In this document: positions 11,771 to 23,184 of the stretch, in pieces | Numbering within the stretch: the first letter of the stretch is position 1 | Layout: each line of letters begins with the position of its first letter | From: Chamaecyparis obtusa | Taxonomy: Eukaryota; Streptophyta; Pinopsida; Cupressales; Cupressaceae | Assembly (NCBI GenBank): GCA_027943335.1 | Contig: BSBK01003562.1 | Span: forward strand, 319,501-383,500 | Direction: 5' to 3' | Length of the DNA: 64,000 bases | Translations under genes and position numbers: made by a program | The notes under the pieces: model-generated | Databases searched by the model: none | What the model saw: only the letters and a program-made list of their open reading frames with translations | What the model was told of the DNA's origin: nothing

Positions 11771-11985
11771 TTGTACCTCCATTTTCAAAAATTTGGCCCA
11801 TTTCCCCATGGGAGGTAGACTGTTGTCATCTGTATCCAGAGTTAAAGCTTGAAGAAGCTTTTCCTTATCAAATAAATTCTTCAAATCTATATTTGAGGAA
11901 AATTGAGTAGCTTTGGAAGCACATTGTTGCATTTGTTGCGCAAGTAATAAGGATCGCGGGTGCAAAAGCAATGAAGTTGTTATAG
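11771..11985 (-). pseudogene. Exon-like fragment of an unrecognised gene
   Basis: The minus strand has a 3' splice-like TTTCAG ending at 11986, then 215 open bases, then a donor-like GTAAGC at 11770. The encoded stretch includes LLAQQMQQCASKATQF and DLKNLFDKEKLLQALTLDT, polar and helix-prone. I do not recognise the family. The acceptor lies inside the 14-base direct repeat that borders the inverted-repeat element, so that element may have landed at an intron-exon boundary. It is likely a fragment, since no neighbouring exons are identifiable. Confidence 0.35.
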
Positions 11986-14900
11986 CTGAAACAATGGAAA
12001 AAGAGGTTGTGCGCTTGCCTTATTTTGTATTGAGGGCAAAGGCAACAACAGTAAAATAGATAGAAAAAGAAAGGTTAAAGGTGTAGTGTCCCCCTATTTT
12101 AACCATGATTATCGTTGTCATCTAGAGAAAAAGATAGAGATTGCATATAAGAATACTGACAAGATCAAAGTTATGTCAGCCTTTGTTAATAATAACAGTC
12201 AAGGAAAAGAGAAGGGGCAAAAGAAAGTAGAGGTAATTTCTACCTACTTCGATCATCATAATAATGTCAATGACAATTATAAGGTGGTGGAAAAAATAAA
12301 AGCAATAGAAAAAACCTTCATCATCACATTGAAACTCATATTTTTTATCATCATATCTTTCACCACTAGGAGGGAAGTCAAAGGGTGTGGAAGAGGCAGG
12401 GGCATAGCCCAATTCAATCCATTTCTAAAAGCGTACAAGTGAAAAAGCAATCATAATTATTTAATTCCTTCAAAATCAATTCACAAATTACTACAAGAGA
12501 CATTCTATCAAGACCCATGAAAGATCTTGGTTATATGCATGCTTCTCAACAAAACCACCAAGCATTATTTTACACCTCTTTGCCTTTTATATCTTTCACA
12601 AATTTCTAATATAGATATTTAAGTTTTATTTTCAGTGACCCACAATAAACAATAAATGACTTAATCAGAGGACCAAAAATAAAAACAAATACAACCATAT
12701 ACCCACTTAGATATTTTAAAGAGTTGTTCTGCTGAAAACAAAAAATGATCAAAACAAAAAAGATGAAATTTTTTTTAATGATTTTATTTTGGTTTTAGCA
12801 AGAACAAACCTTCATCTTTTACTAAAAAAAAAACTTATAAAAAGATAACGATTTTTTTCCTAAAGTGAAAGTTATTTAGAGACTATCAAATTGTTTTTTA
12901 AATATTATATTTTTAGACAATGTTCAAAATTAAAGTTTGATGTTTTTATATCAATTCAAGTTTATTGCTCTAGAATTATTTCAAGTTAGTATGTTAAAGA
13001 TCTCTTCTATTATTTTCATGAGCATATTATCAAACATTATTTTCACAACTTGGGTGACATTCTCAAAACTTGTTTTTAGAATTATCTCTATCAACTCATA
13101 TTAAAATTTTACTTTTTTTACTTCGTAGAAGACATTTAAACAAATTTCAATAATAAAAGTATTTTTAAAAACAATCTAAAAGTTTATTAATATCCATATT
13201 ATTGAAAATTTGTGCCTTAAACCCTATAATAAGTCATTGTAAATATATTTCTTAATACTTTCAATATGATTATTTCTACCATATTGATTGGTAAGCTATC
13301 ACAATAGCAAAAGAAAACGGCTATCAACATCATGCTACTTCTTTGTTTGAAGTGGTGAAAGCACCAATGGCCTCAAATACTACCTCGCTAAAATCCCTAA
13401 CCAAATTGTGAAGTTGAATGATCAATTAAAGGAAGTGACATGAGAAATGAATGCCCTGCTTGTTAGCTGTGAAAAGAGAGAAATGAAAAAAGGATTGAAT
13501 GAAAAATTACAGCCATCATGAATCTCCCATAAATCAAAGAAAGACTCTTGAAATTGGTGCAATGGTTCACCATTAATTCACTAAAGAGTTCATGCCACTT
13601 TAACCAAGCTTCTAACTTCTCACAGTTTTTGCTTGATATAAACAAAAAAGTAACACGAGACTGATTGCAAGTTTCTTTTGTTATTATAATAACATACTAA
13701 TCAATGTGATAAAAAATGTCATATTGAAAAGTATTAAGAAATGCACTTATCATGATCGTTATAGAAATTAAGACAAACTCTTGATAAAATGGATACTAAT
13801 AAACTTTCTAACTGTTTTCAATAACATATTTGATTTTGAAATTTGTTTAAACGTTTATCACGAAGTAAAAAGTGTAGAGTGTTAATAAAAATTGATAAAG
13901 GTGGACTTAAAAAAAATTGAAAATGTCATTCAAATTGTGAAGATAATGTTTGATGAAGTGCTTGCGAAAAGAATAAAAAAGATCTTTAACATACCAACTT
14001 CAAATAATTCTAAAACTATAAATTTGAATTAACATAACAACATCAAACCCAAATTTTAAACTTTGACTAAAATATAATATTTTAAAAAAAATTTGATAAC
14101 CTCCAAATAATTTTAACTCTAAAAAAAATTTGTTATTTTTTTATAAGTTTTTTAATTTGAAGAAAATGAAGACTTATTCTTGCTAAAATCAAAACAAAAG
14201 CACTGACATTTTTCTCATTTGTCTTTTTCTAATCATTTTTAATTTTCAGCAGAACAACTTCTTAAAATATTTGAACAAATATATGATTGTGTTTGTCTTA
14301 ATTTTACAATCCATCTACAAAGTCATGTATTGTTAACTGCAAAAAAAAAAAAACACAAAAACATTTTTATAAAAATCTGTGGAAGATGTGAAGGGCAAAG
14401 AGATGTGTAAGATGGTGCATACTTCGCATTTAGTGGTTTTGTTGAAAAACATGCATATGACCAAGACTTTTCATGAATTTGATAATATCTTTTTTGAAAT
14501 AATTTGTGAATTGATTTTGAAAATCTAATAATTATGATTTTCTTTTGTCTACTTATAAAATTATATTGAATCTTACTATGCCCTTGACTTTGCCACACCT
14601 TTCAATTTCTCTCTCGATTACATAAAGAGATGATGAAAAAAAGAGGTTTTCAACTTGATAATAAAACATTTTTTCTATTGTTTTTTTTTCAACCACTACC
14701 TTATAATTGGCATTAGTTATTATAATAAGGAGAAACTACCACTATTTTCTTCTGTCATTCTTTTTTCTCTAACTATTATTAATAGCAAAGGTTGGCACAA
14801 CCCTAACCTTGATAATATTTCAAAGATAATCATAGTTAAAATAAAGAGACACCACCATCTTAATCTTTCATTTTTTTACCTATTTTGTTGTCGTGTTGTT

Positions 14901-14987
14901 GCTTTGCACTCATCCAAAAAAAGGAGAGCTCACAATCACCTTTTCCATTGTCTCTCTTTCCACATGCAGAAACTGTTATAGCTGAAA
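11978..14987. mobile_element. Large foldback element with 1.35-kb inverted arms
   Basis: The left arm (about 11992-13350) and the reverse complement of the right arm (about 13635-14960) align along their length. Aligned landmarks are AATTTGTGAATTGATTTTGA near 14500 versus its complement near 12480, GATCTTTAACATAC near 13980 versus its complement near 13000, and GGCAAAGAG near 14393 versus its complement near 12590. The arms are diverged, perhaps by a fifth. The same 14-base sequence TGTTATAGCTGAAA borders the unit in direct orientation at 11978-11991 and 14974-14987, like a long target duplication. Long terminal inverted repeats with long duplications suggest a Mutator-like or foldback DNA transposon, but no transposase is seen. 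The right arm stops about 23 bases short of its flanking repeat. Confidence 0.7.
13351..13634 (+). other. Central spacer of the foldback element
   Basis: The 285-base loop between the arms is unique within the window. Its plus-strand translation contains LKYYLAKIPNQIVKLNDQLK and a second helical stretch with NALLVSCEKRE after one stop. It may be a captured gene scrap, but I do not recognise it and its length is too short to judge. Confidence 0.35.
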
Positions 14988-15081
14988 GTGTTGGAAAATT
15001 CTGACCCCAACCCGTTAGCTGCACCTGTGTAAAGTTTGTAAAGCCTTTAAAATGATTCCATTTTGAAAATATATTATTATC

Positions 15082-15526
15082 ATGGTATTCAATGAGACAT
15101 ACTATTCTGTTTATTTGGGCACTCTATCAAACAGTTTGCATGCTCAGTCTAGGGTTACACATTTCGCATATATTCCTACCCGGTCACTTGCAACTGTAGT
15201 ATCAGACAATAATTTACCTTCCATTATGCTGAGACGAACATCTACACCCGATTCAGAAGCTACATTTTGGCACATGCAAGAAGAATGCTAAGGCTGTTGA
15301 AACCTAGCTTTAGACGAGCCATTTGCATTTGCTTGAAAGTTCCAACATCCAGAATGCCAATGACGATTCGGGATTGAAATACGCTCTGCATGTGCGAGTC
15401 GCGGTTGAAAATGCTAAAAGCATTTCGGGGTCGAGAACCTATTTGCATCACGACACTGGCGTGGAGGCTGCAAAATTTAGGTTTTCATTACTATTACATC
15501 TTGAGAGTTGCGATTTTGCCGTTTGA
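15082..15526 (+). other. Coding-like segment, unrecognised
   Basis: Two adjacent open frames (15082-15291 and 15323-15526) lie in a stretch visibly richer in G and C, with more CpG, than the AT-rich flanks on either side. Polar, low-bias peptides such as LATVVSDNNLPSIMLRRTST are encoded. No domain, start context or splice structure convinces me of a gene. It may be an old gene fragment. Confidence 0.25.
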
Positions 15527-16385
15527 ACTTTTAAACTGCATTTTGCGAGTGATGTCCAAATCCTGTTTGGAAAACCCTAAAAATAAACATTAGAATTTTA
15601 ATATCTCTACTAAAAATCTAAAATGCTTTAACTATTTAAGATTAGTGACAAGTTCAAACTTTAAATTATGAATTAAATATTTCAGTTATTCTATTTTAAA
15701 TTTTTCTGCATTCAAAATATAATATTTGAATTCTTGTCAAAAACTAATTATTTTGAATAGCTTAGAATTTTATTTTGTATTAGAAATCTTGCTAATTAAT
15801 GAAAAAGTCTATGATTAAATACCTTTATCATTCTTACATGTCCTATTTCATTAACTATTATCAATGATTAGTTTTACTAAATAATATTTAATGACCACAA
15901 CATAATTTCTAATACTTACAAGAATTTCTTATAACCAATAATTGGTGGCATGTTTTAATTTGATTAGTCGATGATTCTATATATTTAGAATTGTCCTAGT
16001 AATGAAAGGTTACCATCTATTGTGTGTTGACAAGTGGGCATAAGAAGGTTATGGTTGTAAATATTTTATAGAAAATACACATGCATTTTCACATTTCAAT
16101 GTCAACCAAAGGGTGTTGGTTCCAAAATATCGATGGGTGGTGTTTTTAATAAAATGTTATCTTAAAAATCAACCAATAGTGAACTAGTGAGGATAGAAGT
16201 CACCATCCCACTCTCCACTACACATTGAATTTTATGTAATTTAATTTGATAGTATTTTATTTAAGGGGATTTTTATGGATCCATTGGTGTATGTTATCAT
16301 TAGTTTCTCTTTAATATCTAGCCATCATGTCATGCATTCAAAAGTGATTTTGAATGTGATTTGGGGTTGCCTCTATATACATGAG
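15527..16385. other. AT-rich stretch without recognisable features
   Basis: Only short poly-A and poly-T rich sequence is present. I see no ORF, terminal repeat or tandem array. Confidence 0.6.
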
Positions 16386-17712
16386 TGAAATGTAGTGAGT
16401 GGGATCCTAGCCTAGAGACATAAACTAGGATCCAAATTAATATCATTCTTTAGAGGAAATAACCAACAAGATCCAACTTCAATCCTAAAAGAGAGTTGAA
16501 TGGTGTTCATGACTATTTTCTCTTTTTATGTTTGATTTGAATTGATATGAATATGCAATGACTTGGTAAAATGGTGCAAAATTGACAATGTTCAACATGA
16601 ATAGAAAGGTACAAGATAGAAAGCTAACCCAAAAGTAAAAATCTATAAATGAGATGCAAAAAAGAAACTTGTCACTAGAATTTGGAGCTAAAAGTGTTGG
16701 TCATGTGTACTAAGTGCCATAGACCAAAAGGTGCTTCCATCAACTAAAGATTTGGATTCTAGATCAAGATGCTCTAAAGATTGTTCCCTCCAAAATTTAG
16801 CCTAAAAGTGTTAATTAGAGATACAAGTTGGCATAGACCTAGGGTTTTTGTTTGTTCAAATTATAGAATTGTTTGTCTCAACTTGCTTTATGCAAATATG
16901 CAACTCTCTATTATCACAATTATAACTTGCACATTGAGAAGAAGGAAAAATGGTTGTGTTGTATAAAGGCTTGCCTAAGTCAAATGTCGTGTTTGTGTTT
17001 CCACCTCCACTACAGCTATGCTGATAAAAAATAGAACTTACCCCTAGTAGGGAAGAGGTTGAATAAAAACTAAAATGTTGAATTGACAAGATTATACCTT
17101 AGGATTGATAATGATCGGTGATGTAATGCTCCTTAGATAAGTCAACCAAGTTTGATGCAATAACATAACAAATCACAACAAAATTCATTATGAAAACATA
17201 CTCGAAGATAAGTTGGTGTAGCTTGATGCTCCTAGTACTCATATCTACTCTTGAATTAAGGAATTAAGATTCTTGATTGGAATGATAGCTTGTGAATTCT
17301 TAAATTGTTAATGATAAATGATTTCCTTATATAGGGTTCTCAAAGTATTTTCACATTTAGGCTAACTTCCAATGATCATATCAAATATTAGGATCAACAC
17401 AAATGATAGGAACTGACACTCGCAAATGTTTGCATTTGGGCCCCTTTTGGAGGAACTAAACTTCTAAGTATCATAGTCCACAAGGAATAGGGCACTAGGT
17501 GTCATAGTCTAGCAAAAAAAAGGACAAAAGAAAGGTGGTTGTGAAGTGCATAGACCCAAGGCATATGATTGGGTTATGTCATGGCCATATAACAATAATT
17601 TGGATGAGATAAGGCCAAAATAGGCTCAAGATGACCCATAGGAAGGCATACTATAGTATGTGCCCAAAAAGAGTGTGAAATTTGGGCAAGGGTTATAATT
17701 TATGACAATACA
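16386..17712 (-). mobile_element. LTR 1 of non-coding gypsy-like element E1
   Basis: The block from TGAAATGTAGTGAG (16386) to GACAATACA (17712) is homologous to 19693-19853 plus 27364-28305. Shared landmarks are AGAGACATAAACTAGGATCC, AATATGCAATGA, and the phrase TTGCACATTGAGAAGAAGG as against GCACACAAAGAAGAAGG. A polypurine tract on the minus strand lies immediately outside at 17713, so this is the 3' LTR of a minus-oriented element. The length is 1327 bp. Confidence 0.75.
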
Positions 17713-17729
17713 TTTAGCCCTCACTTTAG
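17713..17729 (-). other. Polypurine tract of E1
   Basis: The minus strand reads CTAAAGTGAGGGCTAAA directly before the 3' LTR. The nested element E2 has almost the same tract, CTAAAGTGGGGGCTAAA, at 21257-21273. About 13 further bases (AGCAAGAGTATG) match beyond the tract. This purine run primes plus-strand DNA synthesis in LTR retrotransposons. Confidence 0.75.
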
Positions 17730-19692
17730 CAAGAGTATGAACTTATACTCATACTCACAATAAAGTAGCTCGGTGAAGAAATAAATTGGTTGAGAGCAAG
17801 ACAAACTAGGGATAGTAAGACACTAAGCTGAGGGATGATCAAGTCCCCCAAGCATAGGATCCTATTAATCCATGAAAAATATTCAAATATACACAAAGAA
17901 AAAAAGTTATTATTAAAGCAAACAAAAGGTTCCAAGTCAACTAGTTGAATAGACCTTGATGTCAAAATGTCTCAACTACTAATATCATTCTCAAAATTTA
18001 TTGCAAGATCACAAGGGGTCTTCTAGAAAGAACAAGAGCATACAAGAATTGATGAGACAAGAATTCATGGTCCAACAACCAGCAAGATATGTTATGAAAC
18101 TTGGGTATATGAAAAAAACAAAAATTCAAGCCAACAAGGTGTGTTATGTTTGGTAGTTCATGTTCATGTCGTGGATTCTACTTTCTAGCAAGTTGTGTTA
18201 TGCTAGGTGGTCCATGAAAAGAAGCATGCATTCTATTAGACAATAATGTGTGTTAATTGTGTGATCCATGTAGTGTAACAAATAATTACACTAGCAAACT
18301 TTGAAACATAGGGTAACTAACAAAAATGATCACACTAAGAAGTTGTCTTATGTTAGATGACAAATGCTTGATGATCAAACTAGCAAGTTGTGTTATGTAG
18401 AAGATCGGGATCATATGGAGTCACGTAAAGAGCATTATGCTAGGTTATAGATCATAACTTTATTTGAAAGATCATACTAGTAAGCAATGCTATATACTAG
18501 ATGATCAAAAATATTAAATGACATGCAAGTAACTAGAGATAGATTGTTAACAACACCTCAAGGGGTTCTATGTGGCACAACACAACCACCTTGGGGCACA
18601 TCAATAAATGACTGCGAGCAATAAGGAGGTTTTCTATATCCCATTAAGATGTCAATGTATTTCCATGCTTGCATCTTAAGGAAGATAGAGATCCATGTCA
18701 AGGATAAAACACCTTCAATGCTAAGGAGATAGCCTTGAAAAAAAGCATGTGTTTCAAGCTAGGAATAAGATTCATTTAATAGATGTGATTCTTTAAGAAA
18801 GGACTATATAGTTGTCCATAGGAGATATCTTGCAACAAGCACAAAGGGATCCATATCAAGGATACATGAATATCAAAGGGAGAGGAAGAGATATTTGTTG
18901 AAAGATATCCACCTTAATAGAGAAAGGAGATTTTCAAACAAAGATGATATCTTCAATGCTAAAAGTGGAAGGAGATCAAGAAAACACACCTTCCCAATTG
19001 CTAGTAGAGGGGATTCAATGGAGGATTGCATGCTTTAAAGAAAAATCCCAAGGATCATTTAACATATATGTGCTTTCATGCAAGGAAGAGGTCCTAATTA
19101 AGGATGCATGCCTCCAAGCAAGGATAACATCCTAAACTTTGGGAGAGGGATTAGAAAGATTTACCAATGCTTCATCTTTATCGGAAATGTCATTTAAATG
19201 CATGCAAGGTGAAGTGACATTAAGGAAAGTGTTTATAATGCCATTAACTTGTGCTAAAATGTCTACATAAGAAAGATCAATTTTGACAAAGGGACAATCA
19301 TGATTCATTAATGCTTCATCTCTAGAAAGTAAGGCAATAAGAAAATTGCTAGTGATATCATCCTCTTGCACCAAGATTTTCTTATGGATAAGAAGAGGCC
19401 TGGGAGAGGTATAGAGTGATATAAAGGTGCTAGGCCACTATCATATCTATTTAATATCTTCATCATGAAACTAACTAATTGAATATAAAATGAAACAAAT
19501 TTTATTTTTCAAATGGTATAACCATGATCACAATAACAATGGATAATATTGTGATTAATTAAATAATGCAAGCCTATAAACAATAGTTTTAAAAAAATGA
19601 ATGCCTCTAAATCTAAAACTTTTATGCAAAAATCAAATATATAACTAAAGATTAGAAAATACACAAGTGTAAGACATGTCAGTTCAAAAAAA
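17730..19692 (-). mobile_element. Internal region of E1, non-coding
   Basis: Only about 2 kb separates the two LTRs, and no gag, protease or reverse transcriptase is readable in any frame. The region is instead built of degenerate repeats (see 18060-18510). A minus-strand 80-codon frame at 19132-19374 has two DEAL-type repeats, but nothing identifies it. E1 is therefore best read as a non-autonomous LTR element. The primer site next to 19693 is degraded. Confidence 0.6.
18060..18510 (+). repeat. Degenerate minisatellite, about 60-bp unit
   Basis: The phrase AGCAAGTTGTGTTATG and variants recur near 18075, 18135, 18187, 18247, 18338, 18383 and 18480. Each is usually followed within 15 bases by a GGTGGTCCATG or GATGATC-like phrase. 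Units have diverged strongly. The array lies in the middle of the E1 internal region. Confidence 0.6.
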
Positions 19693-19853
19693 TGAAACGT
19701 AGTGAACTGAGATCCTAGTCTAGAGACATAAACTAGGATCCAAATCAATATAATTGATTGGATGAAATAGCCAACAAAATCAAACTTCAATTTCAGAGAG
19801 TTGAATGTTGTGTGTGATTATTTCCTCTTTTGTGTTTGATTTGGTTTGGTATG
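19693..19853 (-). mobile_element. LTR 2 of E1, left part
   Basis: This part starts TGAAACGTAGTGAACTG and matches 16386-16550 of LTR 1. It is cut at 19853 by the insertion of E2. The last five bases, GTATG, are the target duplication of E2. Confidence 0.75.
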
Positions 19854-21256
19854 TGTAATATATAAAAATGATGTGTGTGGTAGAGTGATACGGGACTGGG
19901 GAAGATAAGATCCTCTTTAATTTCCCAAATTCCCAAAGGAAAGATCCAAATTGATCAACCAAAAGAAAATGGTCAATGCACAAACGAATCAATCGATGAA
20001 GAATATGAAGAAAGCAGAAAACCTTATATTCTGTTATGGAAAGGAAGTATTGAAATCCTAATTGAATTTGAAGACAAATGCTAACCTCAAAATATGACAG
20101 ATCTGGAAAATGTTGTTTTCTGGTGTCTATACTCAGTTTCAAGAATTTCTGCAACCAAATTTGACTTGGAAACACAGAGACAGAGAAAACCCAGAAACAT
20201 TCTATTGTTCTGAGAAAGGTCAACCTTGACCCAAATACAGGGGTACAATCTTACCCCTTTAAGTCGACCTTGACCTGCATTGCTCCGACAGAAATTTTGT
20301 TCGCGGATCCTGAAAGTCTACCAAAAAGGGTACTCAGATCTATACTATAATTTGTTGTTCGACACATGTACCTGCAAGAAAAATGGTTTTGTTTATTGGG
20401 GGGGAGGGGTTTGCCTTGGTCAAACCCCAATTTAGGAATTAACCTTGAAATTGAATTAAAATTGCAGTCATAAACAAAGTAAATGAAACAATTCACCTTG
20501 CCTATGTTGAAACCCTTGTGGAGGATTCGAATCCTTGAATCCACAAGTATGGATTCTCCAAATGAATGTATAATTGTATGTAGGATGTCTCAAATCAATT
20601 GCATTAGATCTTCAACACCAATCTTGAATGGATCTTGGAATAGGAAGAAGCTTGAGTGGATGTGGATGGAGAAATCTTCAACAAAGGGGCTCCATAGAGA
20701 TTGAATCCTTCAATGGGTACCAATGGATCTCCTTGATGAATTGGATCTTGAATGCTTGAATGTTTGAAGATGAATGAATGCTTGAATTCTTTCTTTCTCC
20801 TTCTTGCTTGCTTGATAATTGCTTGATCATGTAGTTGCTTGATGAAAAATGGATGTGAAAATGAGAGAGAAAGGCTTCCTTTTATACAAGTTAGGGCACA
20901 AACTTCTAGAGAGGTCTACATAGGAGAATTAAATTACAATTTAAGCCTTTGCTCTTGAAAGTGGACCTAATTTAAATATCATTTAAGAGTTTACCATTTT
21001 GAAGCCCGAAATAGCCGACTCGGAAGTGGGCCTAGGTCAGGGTTGAGGTCGACCTTGACCCTGAGGTCAAGAACCTCAAATTCTTAGGATCAGGTGCCAG
21101 AAATAGGTTGGAAAAAGGTGGAAAAAGAAGAAGAACAGGGGGAAAAAGCCAGATCCAAGTCAAAGACCCATTCAAGGCATTTGACATGACCCCAGACCAC
21201 TTACTCAGAGGGCTAAACCAGTCCCAAATGGAAGTGCTTCATTTTTTGATGATACA
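19854..21256 (-). repeat. 3' LTR of E2
   Basis: The LTR spans from TGTAATATATAAAAATG to GATGATACA, 1403 bp. It aligns with 25807-27358 along its length, for example in AAAGATCCAAATTGATCAAC near 19940 and 25910. It lacks about 150 bases of the GACCTAGGTC-rich array present in the other LTR near 26995-27150. Confidence 0.85.
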
Positions 21257-21273
21257 TTTAGCCCCCACTTTAG
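21257..21273 (-). other. Polypurine tract of E2
   Basis: The minus strand reads CTAAAGTGGGGGCTAAA immediately before the 3' LTR start. The position and purine content are those of the plus-strand primer. Confidence 0.8.
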
Positions 21274-23184
21274 CAAGAGTATGGACTCGATGCAAACTCT
21301 TGGTAAAGGAGATCACAATGAAAAAGACAATCTTATTGAAATCAAAGGGACAAAGGAATCCTCAAGCCCCCAAGGACTCAAGTCTTCATCAAATCCAAGA
21401 TTATAATAAGAGAGACATCTCTATAAAAGAGAGAGAAGAGGGTGCGATTGCCTCGCCGAATGAGAACCTATGTCCCATTGTGAACCACACAAGGAAACAA
21501 CACAAATAGAAAGATGGAGTTGAATCACCTAATGAATGTGGCTACTCACTAGTCAACCCATCAAGGATTTACTCCTAGGAATATTCTATTACAAAAGAGA
21601 AAAGTCAAAACAAAGGAGAGATCCAGTCTTAAGGACACCTTCGACCTTAAGGGATTAAAACCTTTGAAAATTGAAACTGGAGGGATCAAGAGATCCTATA
21701 AGATAAAAATCTATGCTTTAAGGATTAGTCACTAATTCATAAAGGGAGAAAAGAGCTTTGAATAATATATGTATATTGAAAGTGTGTGTGTGCAAAAAGT
21801 GAGCAAAGTGTATGCCCCCATGTTAAAGTCATTGCTAACACTTTAACAGGACCAATGGCTTGAACATAAACATAAACAACTCCACTGATTATGTTTCCAC
21901 TACGAAATGCCCCCAAGTGAAGATAAATCAAGGAAAATACCACATTAACATACATAGAACATAGAAGGGATCTACCTGTCCTGGGGTTAGTATGATCATA
22001 AGATAATATTGATATATGATATTATTGCAAATGAATTGACATCATTCCCCAAATAAAGTAGAACTACAATTACAATGAAGGAAAGAAAACATAAGAGTTA
22101 TGAAGAAGAGTCTTTTCGAACCACAACATGGAGACTAAAAAGATTTGGTGCTACCAAGTCGCAAATCCAAGCGGACTACACAAGTAAAACATTCATGAAA
22201 AATAGCACAAGCACAACATAACATGAAAACAACATATAGAAGAATAGAGATACATATAGAGGAATAGTACAATAGGTTTGATTCCTTTATCACCTTGCAC
22301 CAACAAAGTAACAAGGGTCGTATAAAAGAATAATCTAACAACATTTAGCAAACACATCACGAGAGAAGCACAGCACATTAATAGACAAACACGCAAAAAA
22401 GCTACCATAAAGGACAAGCCAATCAAGTGTGTCACCTACTCTCCCCATCTTGTTCTACATCATTTCGGGAAGGTGGGAAACTTGCAAGAGAGACTATATC
22501 CAATACAGTAGGAATAATAGCCAGTTCCAAACAAGAATCCTCTTGAGAATCATAACGTTCGATACTAGGTGTAATTATCAATTGTGCTGAAAGCATATTA
22601 GGTAAATCAGTATCAACATCAATAGTCTCATATTCATCATTAACATCATTAGTATCATCAAGAGTATCTTCTTCATTGAAATAGAATCTAAGATACGAAT
22701 AGAATCATCATAATCATGCATCTTAACATCATTATTAGCATTAACTTCTTCTAACACATCAGGCATAGGCTGGTCAAAAGAAGGTAAAGAACTTTGAATA
22801 ATAGAGGCATGGGCTTTAGCTTGAGCTCAACACTTCTTACAATGTTCATTAGCAGATCGGTTACGTTTTGTCTTGTTTGAAATATGCTGAGAACTAGGAG
22901 GGACAAGCACTGATTCCTTCACAAGTTCTATATGAGGATTAGTAGGATTCTCAGTAGACTAAAAAGCAACACTAGGAGCTGGATTAATAGAACTAGAAGC
23001 CATGGATAAAGGAGGTATGGAAGGCGTAGGCAAAAAACCATGGTTAAGATCCATCTGAGGCATGCTTAACTCAAAAATCTTGTGATGTTTATAGGCTTGA
23101 TATGAGCGAAAAAGGTTATCAGGTTGAGAAGGACATGAATTAGGTAATGAAGGCCAAAAGAAGTCAAGTGTAGCACAATCCCTG
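21274..23184 (-). mobile_element. Interior of E2 without polymerase
   Basis: Between the polypurine tract and the end of protease homology there are about 1.9 kb. Small frames occur on both strands, including a 133-codon plus-strand frame at 21108-21509 that spans the LTR edge. I find no YxDD box, RNase H or integrase motifs. The polymerase domains appear deleted or replaced. Confidence 0.6.

Noticed and set aside
19780..20223. Minus-strand 147-codon frame
   Set aside because: It crosses the E2 LTR boundary into E1 and includes the target duplication, so it cannot be an ancestral gene.
21108..21509. Plus-strand 133-codon frame
   Set aside because: It spans the LTR edge and polypurine tract of E2, on the strand opposite to the element's genes. 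The Lys/Arg-rich content reflects the purine-rich strand.
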